A stretch of 64,000 bases of DNA, from contig OZ238992.1 of the NCBI GenBank assembly GCA_965183885.1, forward strand, positions 1,798,001 through 1,862,000, read 5' to 3'. The notes beneath the pieces are model-generated. The model had not been told where the DNA came from, did no database searches, and saw only the letters and a program-made list of their open reading frames with translations. Position 1 is the stretch's first letter; every line of letters begins with the position of its first letter. Below are positions 26,871 through 36,184 of the stretch, piece after piece. This stretch comes from UWMA-0277 sp965183885 (GTDB taxonomy: Bacteria > Bacteroidota > Bacteroidia > Flavobacteriales > BACL11). The position numbers were made by a program, and so were the translations under genes.

Positions 26871-29800
26871 ATGTACCTGATATTTGATACTGAAACTACT
26901 GGCTTGCCACAAAATTGGAAAGCTCCTTTAACTGATTTTGATAATTGGCCAAGGTGTGTGCAATTAGCATGGCAGGTACATGATATTCAGGGGAAGTTAG
27001 TTGAGGTTAAAAACTATATTATCAAACCTGAAGGTTATGATATTCCTTTTAATGCAGAAAAGATACACGGTATATCTACTGATCGTGCTAATAAACAAGG
27101 TATGCCTTTGGTTGAGGTGCTGGCTGAGTTTGTAAAGGATGTAGAAAAATGTAAGTTTGTAGTTGGGCATAATGTTGAGTTCGATAATAACATTGTAGGT
27201 TGTGAATTATTGAGAAAAGGCATGCCAAATTTATTGGCTGATTTTCCTGCTCTGGATACCAAGGATGATGCAACTAATTATTGTGCTATACCTGGAGGTA
27301 GAGGTGGTAAATTTAAGTGGCCAAGTTTAACGGAGCTACATACTAAATTATTTGGTGAGGCTTTTGCAGAGGCACATAATGCTTCTGCTGATGTTGAAGC
27401 AACAGCAAGATGTTTTCTGGAGTTAATTCGTTTGGAGGTAATTCCTTTCGCTAAGGCAGGAATGACAGCTGATGAGTTGCAAGACTACAAAACGATAAAC
27501 CCTAATCCTTTTGAGTTAATAGGGCTTAATATTGAACCTTATAGTCCTATTGATGTTGAGGAAGTTGAGGAAGAGATTATTATTGCTGATGAGGTAGAAA
27601 TAAAAACTACTAGTAGTTCTGATACTGCTTTTGCACATTTACATTTACACTCTCAATATTCAATATTACAAGCTACAGCTGATGTAAAATCAATTGTAAA
27701 TAAGGCTGCTGAAATGAATATGCCTGCTGTAGGGCTTACAGATCATACCAATATGTTTGGTGCTTATAAGTTTGTTGATGCAGTACTTAAGCATGAAGTA
27801 AATCAGAATTTAGAACCAGGGCAAACTCCTCCATTAAAAGCAGTATTAGGTTGTGAACTTAATGTTTGTAAAGACCATACTAATAAATCAGTAAAGGACT
27901 ATGGGGCTCAGGTACCATTTTTATGTAAGAATAAAGCTGGTTTTCATAATTTAGCTAAGCTATCTTCTTTAGGTTTTGTTGATGGTTTTTATTATGTTCC
28001 TAGGGTTGATAAAACATTAGTTGAGCAGCATAAAGAAGGAGTAATAGCACTTAGTGGAAGTACTTATGGACCTATCCCAAACTTAATATTAAATGTAGGG
28101 GAGGCACAAGCAGAAGAAGAATTTAAGTGGTGGCATACTACTTTTGGTGATGATTTTTATGTAGAGATTAACAGGCATAAGCTAGATGAGGAGCAGCATA
28201 TTAATCGTATTCTTTTAGGTTTTGCTCGTAAATATGATGTGAAGATTATTGCCTCTAATAATGTGTATTATTTAGAGCAAGAAGATGCTAATGCACACGA
28301 TATTTTATTGTGTGTAAAAGATGGTGAGCAGCAAGGTACTCCAAAAGGAAGTGGTAGGGGTTACCGTTATGGTTTTCCTAATGATGAATTCTATTTTAAG
28401 TCCTCAGCTGCTATGCAAGAAATTTTTGCAGATTTACCTGAGGCAATAGATAATATTACTGAGCTAGTAGCAAAAATTGAACCTTTTACTTTAGCTAGGG
28501 AGGTATTACTTCCAGAGTTTGATATTCCTGAAGAGTTTATAGATGCACAGGATAAAGTAGATGGAGGAAAGAGAGGAGAAAATGCTTATTTACGCCACTT
28601 AACCTATGAAGGTGCAAAGGAGCGTTATGTTGAGATAACAGATGCAATAAAAGAACGTATTGATTTTGAGCTTCAAGTAATTGAAAACTCTGGATACCCA
28701 GGGTACTTTCTTATTGTTCAGGATTTTATTAAACAGGCAAGAACCATGGATGTTTCTGTTGGACCTGGAAGGGGATCGGCAGCAGGATCGGTAGTTGCAT
28801 ACTGTACTACTATTACTAATGTTGATCCTATAAAGTACGACTTACTTTTTGAGCGTTTCTTAAATCCTGAGCGTGTATCTTTACCCGATATTGATATTGA
28901 TTTTGATGATGAGGGAAGAGGGCGTATTATTGATTGGGTAGTAAATAAATATGGAAAAGAGAATGTCGCACAGATTATTACTTATGGTACTATGGCTGCA
29001 AAATCTTCTATTCGTGATACTGCAAGGGTATTAGATTTGCCACTTTTTGAAGCAGATAGAGCAGCAAAATTAGTTCCTGACTTTACTTCTTTGGGTAAAA
29101 TTTTCTCTTGGGATGAAAAGACTTTAAAAGATAAAGTTAAAAGTGATCAGGTTGCTAATGCTAAGGCTTTAATTGATCTTGCTGATGGAAGTGATTTAGT
29201 AGCAAATACTATTAATTTAGCTCGAAAACTAGAAGGGTCGGTTCGTAATACGGGTACACATGCTTGTGGAGTTATTATTACTCCAGAACCTTTAATAGGT
29301 TTAATTCCTATGACCAATGCTAAGGATTCGGAGCTAATGGTTACCCAGTTTGATAATAGTGTGGTGGAGGATGCAGGTTTATTAAAGATGGATTTCTTAG
29401 GACTTCGAAATCTTACTATTATTAAGGATTGTGTAAAGCTGATTAAAAAAATACATGGTACTACTATTGATGTAGATGCTATTCCTTTGGATGATGAGGA
29501 AACTTTTGAAATTTTCCAAAAAGGAGAAACTTCAGGGATTTTTCAGTTTTCTTCTGATGGTATGAAAGCACATTTAAAGCATTTGAAACCTGATAAGTTT
29601 GATGATTTAATTGCGATGAATGCCTTATATCGTCCTGGGCCTATGGAATACATTCCTAATTATATTAAGCGTAAGCACGGGCAAGAGGAAATTGAATATG
29701 ATTTGCCAGAAATGGAAGAGTATTTATCAGGAACCTATGGAATTACAGTTTATCAGGAGCAAGTAATGTTACTTTCACAGAAATTAGCAGGATTTTCTAA

Positions 29801-31193
29801 GGGGGATGCCGATATGCTAAGAAAGGGGATGGGTAAAAAGATTAAAGCAGTACTAGATAAATTAAAACCTAAGTTTTTTGAAGGGTGTGAATCCAATGGT
29901 TTTGATGTAAATACTGTTGAGAAAATATGGTCAGATTGGGAGGCGTTTGCTTCTTATGCATTTAATAAATCTCACTCAACTTGTTACGCTCTTATTGCTT
30001 ACCAAACAGCTTACTTAAAGGCACATTATCCATCTGAACTTATGGCTTCGTTATTAACCAATCATATGCGTGATATTAAGGATATCACTTATTATATGGA
30101 GGAGTGTAAGCGAATGGGAGTTCCTGTTTTAGGGCCAGATGTAAATGAGAGTTATTACAAATTTGCTGTAAATGATAAAGGAGAAATTCGCTTTGGATTA
30201 GGAGCCGTAAAAGGAGTAGGGGAAGGAGCAGTAGAGAGTATTGTAAACCAAAGAAAAGAAGAAGGAAACTTTATAGGTTTTGATGATTTCGTTAAGCGTG
30301 TAGATTTACGATCGGCAAATAAAAGAACCTTAGAAAGTATGGTATGCTCAGGAGGTTTTGATTCTTTTGATTTAAAGCGTTGGGATTATTTTGCAAAAGA
30401 GGATAGCGGACAGACTTATCTTGAAAAAATGATAAAGTTTGGAAATAAGGTAAAGGACAGTAAAAATTCTAATCAGTTTGATATGTTTGGAGAAAGTGCT
30501 GAGGCAACTATTCAAGCTCCAATTCCTGCCGAAACTGCTGAGTGGTCCACTATGGAATTGCTCTCAAAAGAAAAAGATGTTGTAGGAATATACATATCAG
30601 GGCATCCATTAGATGATTATAAGGTGGAGATTGATAATTTCTGTAATGGAAATTTAGCCATGTTGCAAAATATGGAAGCTGTAAAAGGTAAAGACTTACG
30701 TTTTGCAGGAGTAGTTACCAATGTAGAACATCGTGAAACAAAAACAGGAAAATTATTTGGGGTCTTGCACATGGAAGATTATCATGGTTCTTTCAGTTTT
30801 TATTTGTTTAGTGATGATTATATTAGGTTTAAGGCCTATTTAACAACAGGGTGGTTATTGCAGCTTACAGGAAAAGTAAAAACCAAGTTTTATAATGATG
30901 ATTTAGAATTTAAAATAGCTTCGGTTGATTTACTTTCTGAACTTATTGATAAAGAAGTAAGAGATGTAATACTTAGGGTTGATGTAGGGGATATCTCTAA
31001 GCAGTTGGTTGATGATGTTGTTCATATTGTATCTGAACATAAGGGAAAACATTCTTTGGTTTTTAACGTTGTAGATTATCTAAATAAATATGAAGTTGAC
31101 CTATTATCTCGTAAAATGAAAGTGAATTTGGATAAAGAATTTTTAGAAAGAATTGAGGAATTAAATCAATTAAAAGTAAAGATAAAATCATAA
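26871..31193 (+). CDS. dnaE: DNA polymerase III alpha subunit with fused 3'-5' exonuclease
   Basis: This 1440-residue protein is the replicative polymerase catalytic subunit. Residues 1-200 form a DnaQ-like DEDDh exonuclease: IFDTETTGLP, HNVEFDNNIV and HNASADVEA are its three motifs. A PHP domain follows (HLHLHSQYS near residue 258). The polymerase core has GPGRGSAAGS and PDIDIDFDD around residue 672, and the fingers and helix-hairpin-helix region come later. An OB-fold near residue 1310 (GKDLRFAGVVTNVE) is present. The fusion places proofreading on the same chain, as I recall for flavobacterial DnaE. It has a near-consensus -7 element (TAAATTTA at 26831-26838). Confidence 0.96.
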   Translation: MYLIFDTETTGLPQNWKAPLTDFDNWPRCVQLAWQVHDIQGKLVEVKNYIIKPEGYDIPFNAEKIHGISTDRANKQGMPLVEVLAEFVKDVEKCKFVVGHNVEFDNNIVGCELLRKGMPNLLADFPALDTKDDATNYCAIPGGRGGKFKWPSLTELHTKLFGEAFAEAHNASADVEATARCFLELIRLEVIPFAKAGMTADELQDYKTINPNPFELIGLNIEPYSPIDVEEVEEEIIIADEVEIKTTSSSDTAFAHLHLHSQYSILQATADVKSIVNKAAEMNMPAVGLTDHTNMFGAYKFVDAVLKHEVNQNLEPGQTPPLKAVLGCELNVCKDHTNKSVKDYGAQVPFLCKNKAGFHNLAKLSSLGFVDGFYYVPRVDKTLVEQHKEGVIALSGSTYGPIPNLILNVGEAQAEEEFKWWHTTFGDDFYVEINRHKLDEEQHINRILLGFARKYDVKIIASNNVYYLEQEDANAHDILLCVKDGEQQGTPKGSGRGYRYGFPNDEFYFKSSAAMQEIFADLPEAIDNITELVAKIEPFTLAREVLLPEFDIPEEFIDAQDKVDGGKRGENAYLRHLTYEGAKERYVEITDAIKERIDFELQVIENSGYPGYFLIVQDFIKQARTMDVSVGPGRGSAAGSVVAYCTTITNVDPIKYDLLFERFLNPERVSLPDIDIDFDDEGRGRIIDWVVNKYGKENVAQIITYGTMAAKSSIRDTARVLDLPLFEADRAAKLVPDFTSLGKIFSWDEKTLKDKVKSDQVANAKALIDLADGSDLVANTINLARKLEGSVRNTGTHACGVIITPEPLIGLIPMTNAKDSELMVTQFDNSVVEDAGLLKMDFLGLRNLTIIKDCVKLIKKIHGTTIDVDAIPLDDEETFEIFQKGETSGIFQFSSDGMKAHLKHLKPDKFDDLIAMNALYRPGPMEYIPNYIKRKHGQEEIEYDLPEMEEYLSGTYGITVYQEQVMLLSQKLAGFSKGDADMLRKGMGKKIKAVLDKLKPKFFEGCESNGFDVNTVEKIWSDWEAFASYAFNKSHSTCYALIAYQTAYLKAHYPSELMASLLTNHMRDIKDITYYMEECKRMGVPVLGPDVNESYYKFAVNDKGEIRFGLGAVKGVGEGAVESIVNQRKEEGNFIGFDDFVKRVDLRSANKRTLESMVCSGGFDSFDLKRWDYFAKEDSGQTYLEKMIKFGNKVKDSKNSNQFDMFGESAEATIQAPIPAETAEWSTMELLSKEKDVVGIYISGHPLDDYKVEIDNFCNGNLAMLQNMEAVKGKDLRFAGVVTNVEHRETKTGKLFGVLHMEDYHGSFSFYLFSDDYIRFKAYLTTGWLLQLTGKVKTKFYNDDLEFKIASVDLLSELIDKEVRDVILRVDVGDISKQLVDDVVHIVSEHKGKHSLVFNVVDYLNKYEVDLLSRKMKVNLDKEFLERIEELNQLKVKIKS

Positions 31194-31202
31194 AATAATT
31201 TA

Positions 31203-31210
31203 TAAATTTG
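31203..31210 (+). promoter_or_regulatory. -7 element (TAAATTTG) for trxA
   Basis: A perfect TAnnTTTG lies between the dnaE stop and the trxA ATG, 23 bases before the latter. No -33 TTTG at proper spacing was seen. Confidence 0.5.
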
Positions 31211-31233
31211 TAACCTAAATAAAAATAAAAAAA

Positions 31234-31551
31234 ATGGCATTAGAAATAACAGACGCAAACTTTAAAGAATTAGTATTAGACTCAGACAAACCAGTATTGG
31301 TTGATTTTTGGGCAACATGGTGTGGACCTTGTAGAGCAATTGCTCCAGTAGTTGAGGCTTTACATACTGAGCTTGAAGGAAAAGCAGTAATTGGTAAAGT
31401 AAATGTTGATGAAAATTCTGATACTCCAGTAAATTATGGTGTAAGAAACATCCCTACTTTATTAGTATTTAAAAATGGTGAGGTAGTTGATAAAGTAGTA
31501 GGAAACCAGCCAAAAGCAAAATTATTAGAGATTTTAGAATCTCATATGTAA
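31234..31551 (+). CDS. trxA: Thioredoxin
   Basis: This 105-residue cytosolic thioredoxin has active site WCGPC (Cys30, Cys33), the cis-proline segment RNIPTLLVF, and a closing KAKLLEILESH helix, all standard. It would reduce disulfides in ribonucleotide reductase and other targets with thioredoxin reductase, which is not in the window. It has its own promoter element and terminator, so it is probably a single-gene unit. Confidence 0.96.
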   Translation: MALEITDANFKELVLDSDKPVLVDFWATWCGPCRAIAPVVEALHTELEGKAVIGKVNVDENSDTPVNYGVRNIPTLLVFKNGEVVDKVVGNQPKAKLLEILESHM

Positions 31552-31570
31552 GATTGACATAATAAAATTT

Positions 31571-31593
31571 AAAGGGCTGCAAAGCCCTTTTTT
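31571..31593 (+). terminator. Rho-independent terminator after trxA
   Basis: AAAGGGCT/AGCCCTTT arms with a GCAA loop are followed by six T in all, three of them in the stem. The hairpin ends within about 8 bases of the next gene's ATG. Confidence 0.85.
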
Positions 31594-31598
31594 ATTAT

Positions 31599-32525
31599 AT
31601 GAAGAATTTAGAATATATTGATTTATCGAACAACCTAGAGCTATTTGCAAAACAAGTAGTTGAAGGTTTTATTACAGGTATGCATAAAAGTCCTTATCAT
31701 GGATTTTCGGTTGAGTTTGCTGAGCATAGATTGTATAATACTGGAGAAAGCACCAAACATATTGATTGGAAACTCTTTGGAAGGACAGATAAGCTTTTTA
31801 CAAAAAGGTATGAGGAGGAAACTAATTTAAGGTGCCAGTTGGTTATTGACTTTTCCTCATCAATGTATTACCCTAATTTTACTAAACCTACACTAACAAC
31901 TCCCAATAAGTTATTGTTTGCAGTATATGCCTCTGCGGTGCTTATGAATTTATTAAAACGACAAAGAGATGCAGTAGGGCTAAGCACCTTTTCGGATAAG
32001 TTAAATGTACATACGCCAAATAGGACAACTTCAAGGCATTATCGTTTGTTGTACCATGAGTTGGAAACACTGTTGGAAGTAGATGCTATTAAGGAAATGA
32101 AAAAAACTGTAGCTGATGCTGCTTTGCATCAAGTATCAGAATTATTACACAGGCGTTCTTTAGTTATGATTTTTACTGATATGATTGCTGATGGAAAAAC
32201 AATAGAGGAGCAATTTGAACCTTTTAAGCACCTAAAATACAATAAACATGAGGTCGTTTTATTCTATTTGAGTGAGCCAAACACTGAAATAGATCTTAAT
32301 TTTGATAATAAACCCTATAAATTTGTAGATATTGAAAGTGGGGAGGAGCTAAAGTTGAACCCAAATCAGTATAAAAATCAGTATAAAAAACAAGCAGAAA
32401 AACATCTTAATGAGTTGAAATTAAAATGCTTGCAATATAAGGTTGATTTAGTAGAGGTAGATATTAATGATGGCTTTGAGAAAATTTTAATTTCTTATTT
32501 ACTTAAAAGGCAAAAAATGCTTTGA
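31599..32525 (+). CDS. DUF58 domain protein (von Willebrand-like)
   Basis: This 308-residue protein has a DUF58 N-terminal motif (GESTKHIDWKLFGRTDKLFTKRYEEE) and a vWA-like region with DFSSSMYYP, a MIDAS-type DxSxS. DUF58 proteins usually work with a MoxR AAA+ ATPase as chaperone partners, but none is adjacent. The ATG lies 5 bases after the trxA terminator tract, so no ordinary ribosome-binding site fits between them; transcription would need read-through or a promoter within the hairpin area. The next downstream feature is tRNA-Asp. Confidence 0.85.
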   Translation: MKNLEYIDLSNNLELFAKQVVEGFITGMHKSPYHGFSVEFAEHRLYNTGESTKHIDWKLFGRTDKLFTKRYEEETNLRCQLVIDFSSSMYYPNFTKPTLTTPNKLLFAVYASAVLMNLLKRQRDAVGLSTFSDKLNVHTPNRTTSRHYRLLYHELETLLEVDAIKEMKKTVADAALHQVSELLHRRSLVMIFTDMIADGKTIEEQFEPFKHLKYNKHEVVLFYLSEPNTEIDLNFDNKPYKFVDIESGEELKLNPNQYKNQYKKQAEKHLNELKLKCLQYKVDLVEVDINDGFEKILISYLLKRQKML

Positions 32526-32550
32526 GGTTTGTAAAAACAATTTATATTTG
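32521..32550 (+). promoter_or_regulatory. Promoter for tRNA-Asp (TTTG-N18-TATATTTG)
   Basis: TTTG at 32521-32524 and TATATTTG at 32543-32550 are 18 bases apart. The -7 element lies 21 bases before the tRNA. The -33 box overlaps the DUF58 stop codon. Confidence 0.55.
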
Positions 32551-32571
32551 CAGCACTTTTTAAAAAAGTAC

Positions 32572-32648
32572 GGTCCGGTAGTTCAGCTGGTTAGAATACA
32601 TGCCTGTCACGCATGGGGTCGCGGGTTCGAGTCCCGTCCGGACCGCCA
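32572..32648 (+). tRNA. tRNA-Asp (anticodon GTC)
   Basis: A cloverleaf folds with acceptor stem GGTCCGG/CCGGACC, a D-arm with GTTCAGCTGGTTAGAATAC, and an anticodon stem-loop with GTC at the expected place. The T-arm GCGGG/CCCGT carries TTCGAGT, and the 3' CCA is encoded (32646-32648). The G discriminator at 32645 fits tRNA-Asp. A terminator follows directly. Confidence 0.97.
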
Positions 32649-32653
32649 AAAGA

Positions 32654-32680
32654 GGGAGAATTAAAATACTCCCTTTTTTT
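32654..32680 (+). terminator. Rho-independent terminator after tRNA-Asp
   Basis: GGGAG/CTCCC arms, extendable by A-T pairs, with an A-rich loop and seven T. Confidence 0.8.
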
Positions 32681-32847
32681 ATGCCTTTAATTCTGGTATC
32701 TTATTAAGATATCCCAAAAACCTTTAATATTCTCTATCAATATTTCTATGTTCTATTTTTAAATAGAATTTGAGTGTCACAATTTTTTATAATTTTGACA
32801 GGATAACATTTATTTTACGTTCTTAGCAAAGAATACCATTAAAGCCT

Positions 32848-33336
32848 ATGAAATTAAAAGCAGATAAAGCACTTCAGAAAAAAATGTTAAACCCATTATT
32901 CTTTAAGCTATTTTTGATAGTAAAGCTTCCTATGGCGTTTTTAGCAGGCTTAAGGTTAAAAGAATTAACAGATAGTGAGGCAGTGGTTCAGATGAAGCAC
33001 AAGTACTTAAATAAAAATCCTTTTGGATCAATTTACTTTGCTTGTTTGGCAATGGCAGGGGAAATGGCATCAGGGATGCTAGCAGCGGCTATAGTATATA
33101 AAAGTAAGCCTAAAATATCTATGTTAGTTGTAGATATGAAAGCTACGTTTAAGAAAAAGGCTGTTGGGAAAATCTTATTTCATTGTAAACAAGGCCATGA
33201 AATGTTACAGACTATAGAAAAAAGTATAGCAACAGGAGAGGGGCAAACTATTGATGCCCTAACTATAGCAACTGATCAGCAAGGAGATGTTGTGGCAGAA
33301 TTTATTGTGCAATGGTCTTTTAAAGCAAAATCATAA
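32848..33336 (+). CDS. DUF4442 / hotdog-fold thioesterase-like protein
   Basis: This 162-residue protein matches DUF4442-like hotdog proteins: MKHKYLNKNPFGSIYFACLAMAGEMASG is the typical central helix region, and the C-terminal strand is VVAEFIVQWSFK. Such proteins are related to PaaI-type acyl-CoA thioesterases, but no catalytic residue can be named with confidence. The 167-base upstream stretch holds a TGTCA...TGACA pair but no clear promoter. The 3' end faces a convergent secreted-protein gene with only a weak hairpin between. Confidence 0.8.
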   Translation: MKLKADKALQKKMLNPLFFKLFLIVKLPMAFLAGLRLKELTDSEAVVQMKHKYLNKNPFGSIYFACLAMAGEMASGMLAAAIVYKSKPKISMLVVDMKATFKKKAVGKILFHCKQGHEMLQTIEKSIATGEGQTIDALTIATDQQGDVVAEFIVQWSFKAKS

Positions 33337-33362
33337 AAAGCCACTTCTCCCTTTAGGCCTTT

Positions 33363-34967
33363 TTACTGTTGAATAATTATTTTTTGAGTTGCACTCTCAT
33401 ATGGTGTTTGTATCGTTATAAAGAATACATTTCCTTTTTCTGACCTTTTAATTCTGCGTTGGTAGGTATTTTCTCCAACTGATTGATTCTTTAGAGTCTT
33501 GTTTTCTAAATTTCTACCATTTATATCTGTTATCTTTAAACTTACACTCTTAGTATCTTTTAAGTGGTATTTTATTATGAATTCCCCTTGGTATAAATCA
33601 GGGTAAACTTCCATTTTTAGCGTTCCATTACTTTGCTCATTTAAATTATGTGCTGAAAGTACAGTATTAGTTAAATACACCTTAAAAATTTGATTGTTTG
33701 CACTACTCTGAGTACCGTCATTAATCCAGAAGATATTGGCATCAGAGCTGTTTATACCTCCAAATATATAACCTAGTAAAGTACTGTCTTCAGTTATTTC
33801 ATCTAACTTAATTACTTCATTGTTAAAGTGTGCTATGTTTTTGTTTGGAATAAATTCGGAACCTGCTCCTAAGTAGGTAGGCATTTCTATTGGTAATTTA
33901 TACTCTGCCATATTCCCATTTCCATTTCTAGTAACTCTTGCTATTGTTTTTACAAATGGCACATCATTATCTTGTACTAAAACTCCAGAGCTATCATAAT
34001 ACTGTGCTATTCCTCCAAAAAATAATGTGTGCATTTCATTTTCATTAGAAGAATATAGAGGTACAACTGCACAATGGTAGTGGTTGTAAAATTGCTGAAA
34101 AGAATTGTTTACAGTATAACTACTACTGTCTACTAATACAGAGTTTAAAAAAGGCAAGTCAACTGCTGTTTGAAACACTCCTGAGAACATTGTAACTCCT
34201 TCCTCTCCATTAGGTAGTATTTGAGGTTCAGCATTATAATCACGCCTGTGTAAATTAGCTGCGTCAGTAAATGGTGCTAGGTGAGATACTGTAAGATTAA
34301 CGCCATCATCATCTAATGTAAACCTGCGTATTTGATCAGTGTATTCTTGTGTAAATGTTGGGTTGTTCATAGGGTTATATCTGCCTAAAAACTTTTGCCC
34401 ACCTAATAGATGGTATACATCATAAATCTTTTTTAATCTTCCACCAGTAACCTGAAATTCTGTATCAGTAATCTGCCTGAAATAACTGGTAAAGCTTGTG
34501 TTATTAATAACTGCATTTATAACATCAGATACTTTAATTGCAGTAAGGTAAGGAAAAGTAGTATGATCTCCTTCTGTAGCACTATATCCATAACCTCCAA
34601 CACAGTAGAGGTAATCACCATCCTGAAAGAAATTCATATTTGTAGAACTTAATTGCTCTTGTATAGCATTTGATAAAGAGCTTAATGGTGCTGTCCAGCT
34701 TTGCATTGAACTTGGGTCAACTACTATAAGCTGATTGTTATGTCCTGCTATATCAAAAGAAGCCCAAGGTTGTCTTCTGTGTAAACCATCAAGCCTACCT
34801 CCAACTAAAAGCCATTTTCCGTTATCCTGACCAAAGGCAAAAGATTGTAAACCTCCTAAGTTAGAAGTGTTAACGGGTTCTATCACTACATTAAAAGGAG
34901 CTGTTTGTCCAAATAAGTTAAGGTTAAATGTAATTACTGCTAGGGTTATTAGTATTTTCTTCATCAT
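33363..34967 (-). CDS. Secreted kelch-like protein with T9SS-type C-terminus
   Basis: This 534-residue protein has a signal peptide (NLNLFGQ) and several kelch-like stretches (GKWLLVGGRLDG, YLYCVGGYG, YHLLGGQKF, LFFGGIAQY, YIFGGINSS), suggesting a beta-propeller. The last 85 residues resemble a T9SS domain, but the usual YPNP is YPDL. ITDINGRNL and VFFITI then IIIQQ are retained, so export by T9SS remains likely. It lies 50 bases after arsG on the same strand, so it could be a late member of the ars transcript or have its own promoter. Confidence 0.82.
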   Translation of the reverse strand: MMKKILITLAVITFNLNLFGQTAPFNVVIEPVNTSNLGGLQSFAFGQDNGKWLLVGGRLDGLHRRQPWASFDIAGHNNQLIVVDPSSMQSWTAPLSSLSNAIQEQLSSTNMNFFQDGDYLYCVGGYGYSATEGDHTTFPYLTAIKVSDVINAVINNTSFTSYFRQITDTEFQVTGGRLKKIYDVYHLLGGQKFLGRYNPMNNPTFTQEYTDQIRRFTLDDDGVNLTVSHLAPFTDAANLHRRDYNAEPQILPNGEEGVTMFSGVFQTAVDLPFLNSVLVDSSSYTVNNSFQQFYNHYHCAVVPLYSSNENEMHTLFFGGIAQYYDSSGVLVQDNDVPFVKTIARVTRNGNGNMAEYKLPIEMPTYLGAGSEFIPNKNIAHFNNEVIKLDEITEDSTLLGYIFGGINSSDANIFWINDGTQSSANNQIFKVYLTNTVLSAHNLNEQSNGTLKMEVYPDLYQGEFIIKYHLKDTKSVSLKITDINGRNLENKTLKNQSVGENTYQRRIKRSEKGNVFFITIQTPYESATQKIIIQQ

Positions 34968-35017
34968 TTTTTATTTTATTATAAGTTATTTGTTTAGTAT
35001 ATATTGTTTTAAAAGTA

Positions 35018-35725
35018 TCATCCAAGGAAAAACATAAATGAATAATAAAGTCCTACGAGTATAAAGGTGATTCCTGTAATGTAACGCATTATTTTTTCAA
35101 TCTTCTGAACTTTAGTAAAGTAGTTGTTTAGTTTACCAATAGCAAAAGCTAAGAGGTAGGTAAAGAAGATTACAGGCAAACCAGTTCCTAAAGCAAAAAC
35201 AAGAGGAAGGTATAATCCTCCTGCATCAGCAATTGTCATTGGTATTAAAATACCAAAGTAAAGGGCTCCACTATAAGGACAAAAAGCTAAGGCAAAAATT
35301 ACTCCAAGTAAATAGGAACCCCAATGTCCTTTATCTTTAAATCTCTCTGCAAAACGCTCTTGTAAGTTTGATTTACCTAAGAAATTAAGTTGAATAAGGT
35401 TAATCATAATTAAACCAATTATAATTAAAAGTGGACCTAAAAACTTTTCTCCATTCTGGCTCAGGAATTTAGCAACTTGAAACTTACTTGCTCCAAAAAA
35501 GAGAATTAAACCTATAGCTACATAACTTGTTGCTCTTCCTAAAGTGTAGATAACACCACTCCAAAATATTTTCTTCTTGTTAGTTATATTTTTAGCTATA
35601 AAGGCTGTTGCAGTTATATTAGTTGCTAAGGGGCAAGGACTTATTGCAGTTAGTAACCCAAGTAGAAAGGCACTGAGTAAAGCTATCTCAGAAGAATGAG
35701 CAAGAGTAGATAGGTATTCAAACAT
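35018..35725 (-). CDS. arsG: ArsG-family permease (CcdA/DsbD-like membrane protein)
   Basis: This 235-residue inner-membrane protein has about six membrane segments and resembles the CcdA/DsbD transmembrane domain. Two conserved sites contain cysteine: ISPCPLATN (Cys31) and AFCPYSGALYFG. Members next to ArsF are named ArsG and have been linked to efflux of aromatic arsenicals; a thiol-transfer role like CcdA is also possible. It follows arsF by one base and ends the ars run. Confidence 0.8.
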   Translation of the reverse strand: MFEYLSTLAHSSEIALLSAFLLGLLTAISPCPLATNITATAFIAKNITNKKKIFWSGVIYTLGRATSYVAIGLILFFGASKFQVAKFLSQNGEKFLGPLLIIIGLIMINLIQLNFLGKSNLQERFAERFKDKGHWGSYLLGVIFALAFCPYSGALYFGILIPMTIADAGGLYLPLVFALGTGLPVIFFTYLLAFAIGKLNNYFTKVQKIEKIMRYITGITFILVGLYYSFMFFLG

Positions 35726-35726
35726 C

Positions 35727-36173
35727 TTATAGCTGTGCTAAGGCTTCATTTAGTTGTGCTGTAAGCTCAGTTTTAAAATTATCGCCATGTATGGCTTCAA
35801 AAGCCCAGTTGGTAATATCTAGTATTTCTTTGTTTCCATCTTTTACTATACTAATAGCTAAGGTAGTTCCATAAGCTCCATATTCTTCGGCAAGTAATTC
35901 ATTTTCTTCAGCATCAGCATTAAATAAAGAGAATGTAATAAGTTCTTCTGCTAACTCAGCTTTAAAATTTTCGTTTAGCGTTTCTTTTGTTGCGTTTTCA
36001 ATTTTAAGACAAGTTTCGCATCTGTGTGTAGTATGGAAATCGTAAACCAAAATTTGATTTTTAGCCATTATTTCAGTTGGAGCATCTTCAGTAATTGTAC
36101 TTGTATTTTCTTTGTTTCCTTGTCCGCAAGCACTAAGGAGTATAATGCTCAATAAATAAATTATGTTTTTCAT
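35727..36173 (-). CDS. arsF: ArsF-family thioredoxin-like lipoprotein
   Basis: This 148-residue protein has a lipobox LLSAC (Cys16) and a motif THRCETCLKIE (Cys52, Cys55) as in ArsF-family proteins. It probably faces the periplasm as a lipid-anchored redox or arsenic-binding partner of ArsG. The family name comes from a nitroaromatic arsenical reduction system; whether this copy does that is unknown. It lies 11 bases after the permease gene and 1 base before arsG. Confidence 0.78.
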   Translation of the reverse strand: MKNIIYLLSIILLSACGQGNKENTSTITEDAPTEIMAKNQILVYDFHTTHRCETCLKIENATKETLNENFKAELAEELITFSLFNADAEENELLAEEYGAYGTTLAISIVKDGNKEILDITNWAFEAIHGDNFKTELTAQLNEALAQL

Positions 36174-36184
36174 GTTTTTGTTTT

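Noticed and set aside
33337..33362. Terminator between the DUF4442 gene and the kelch-like gene
   Set aside because: AAAAAGCC and GGCCTTTTT pair only with a bulge across a 13-base loop; too weak to list as a feature.
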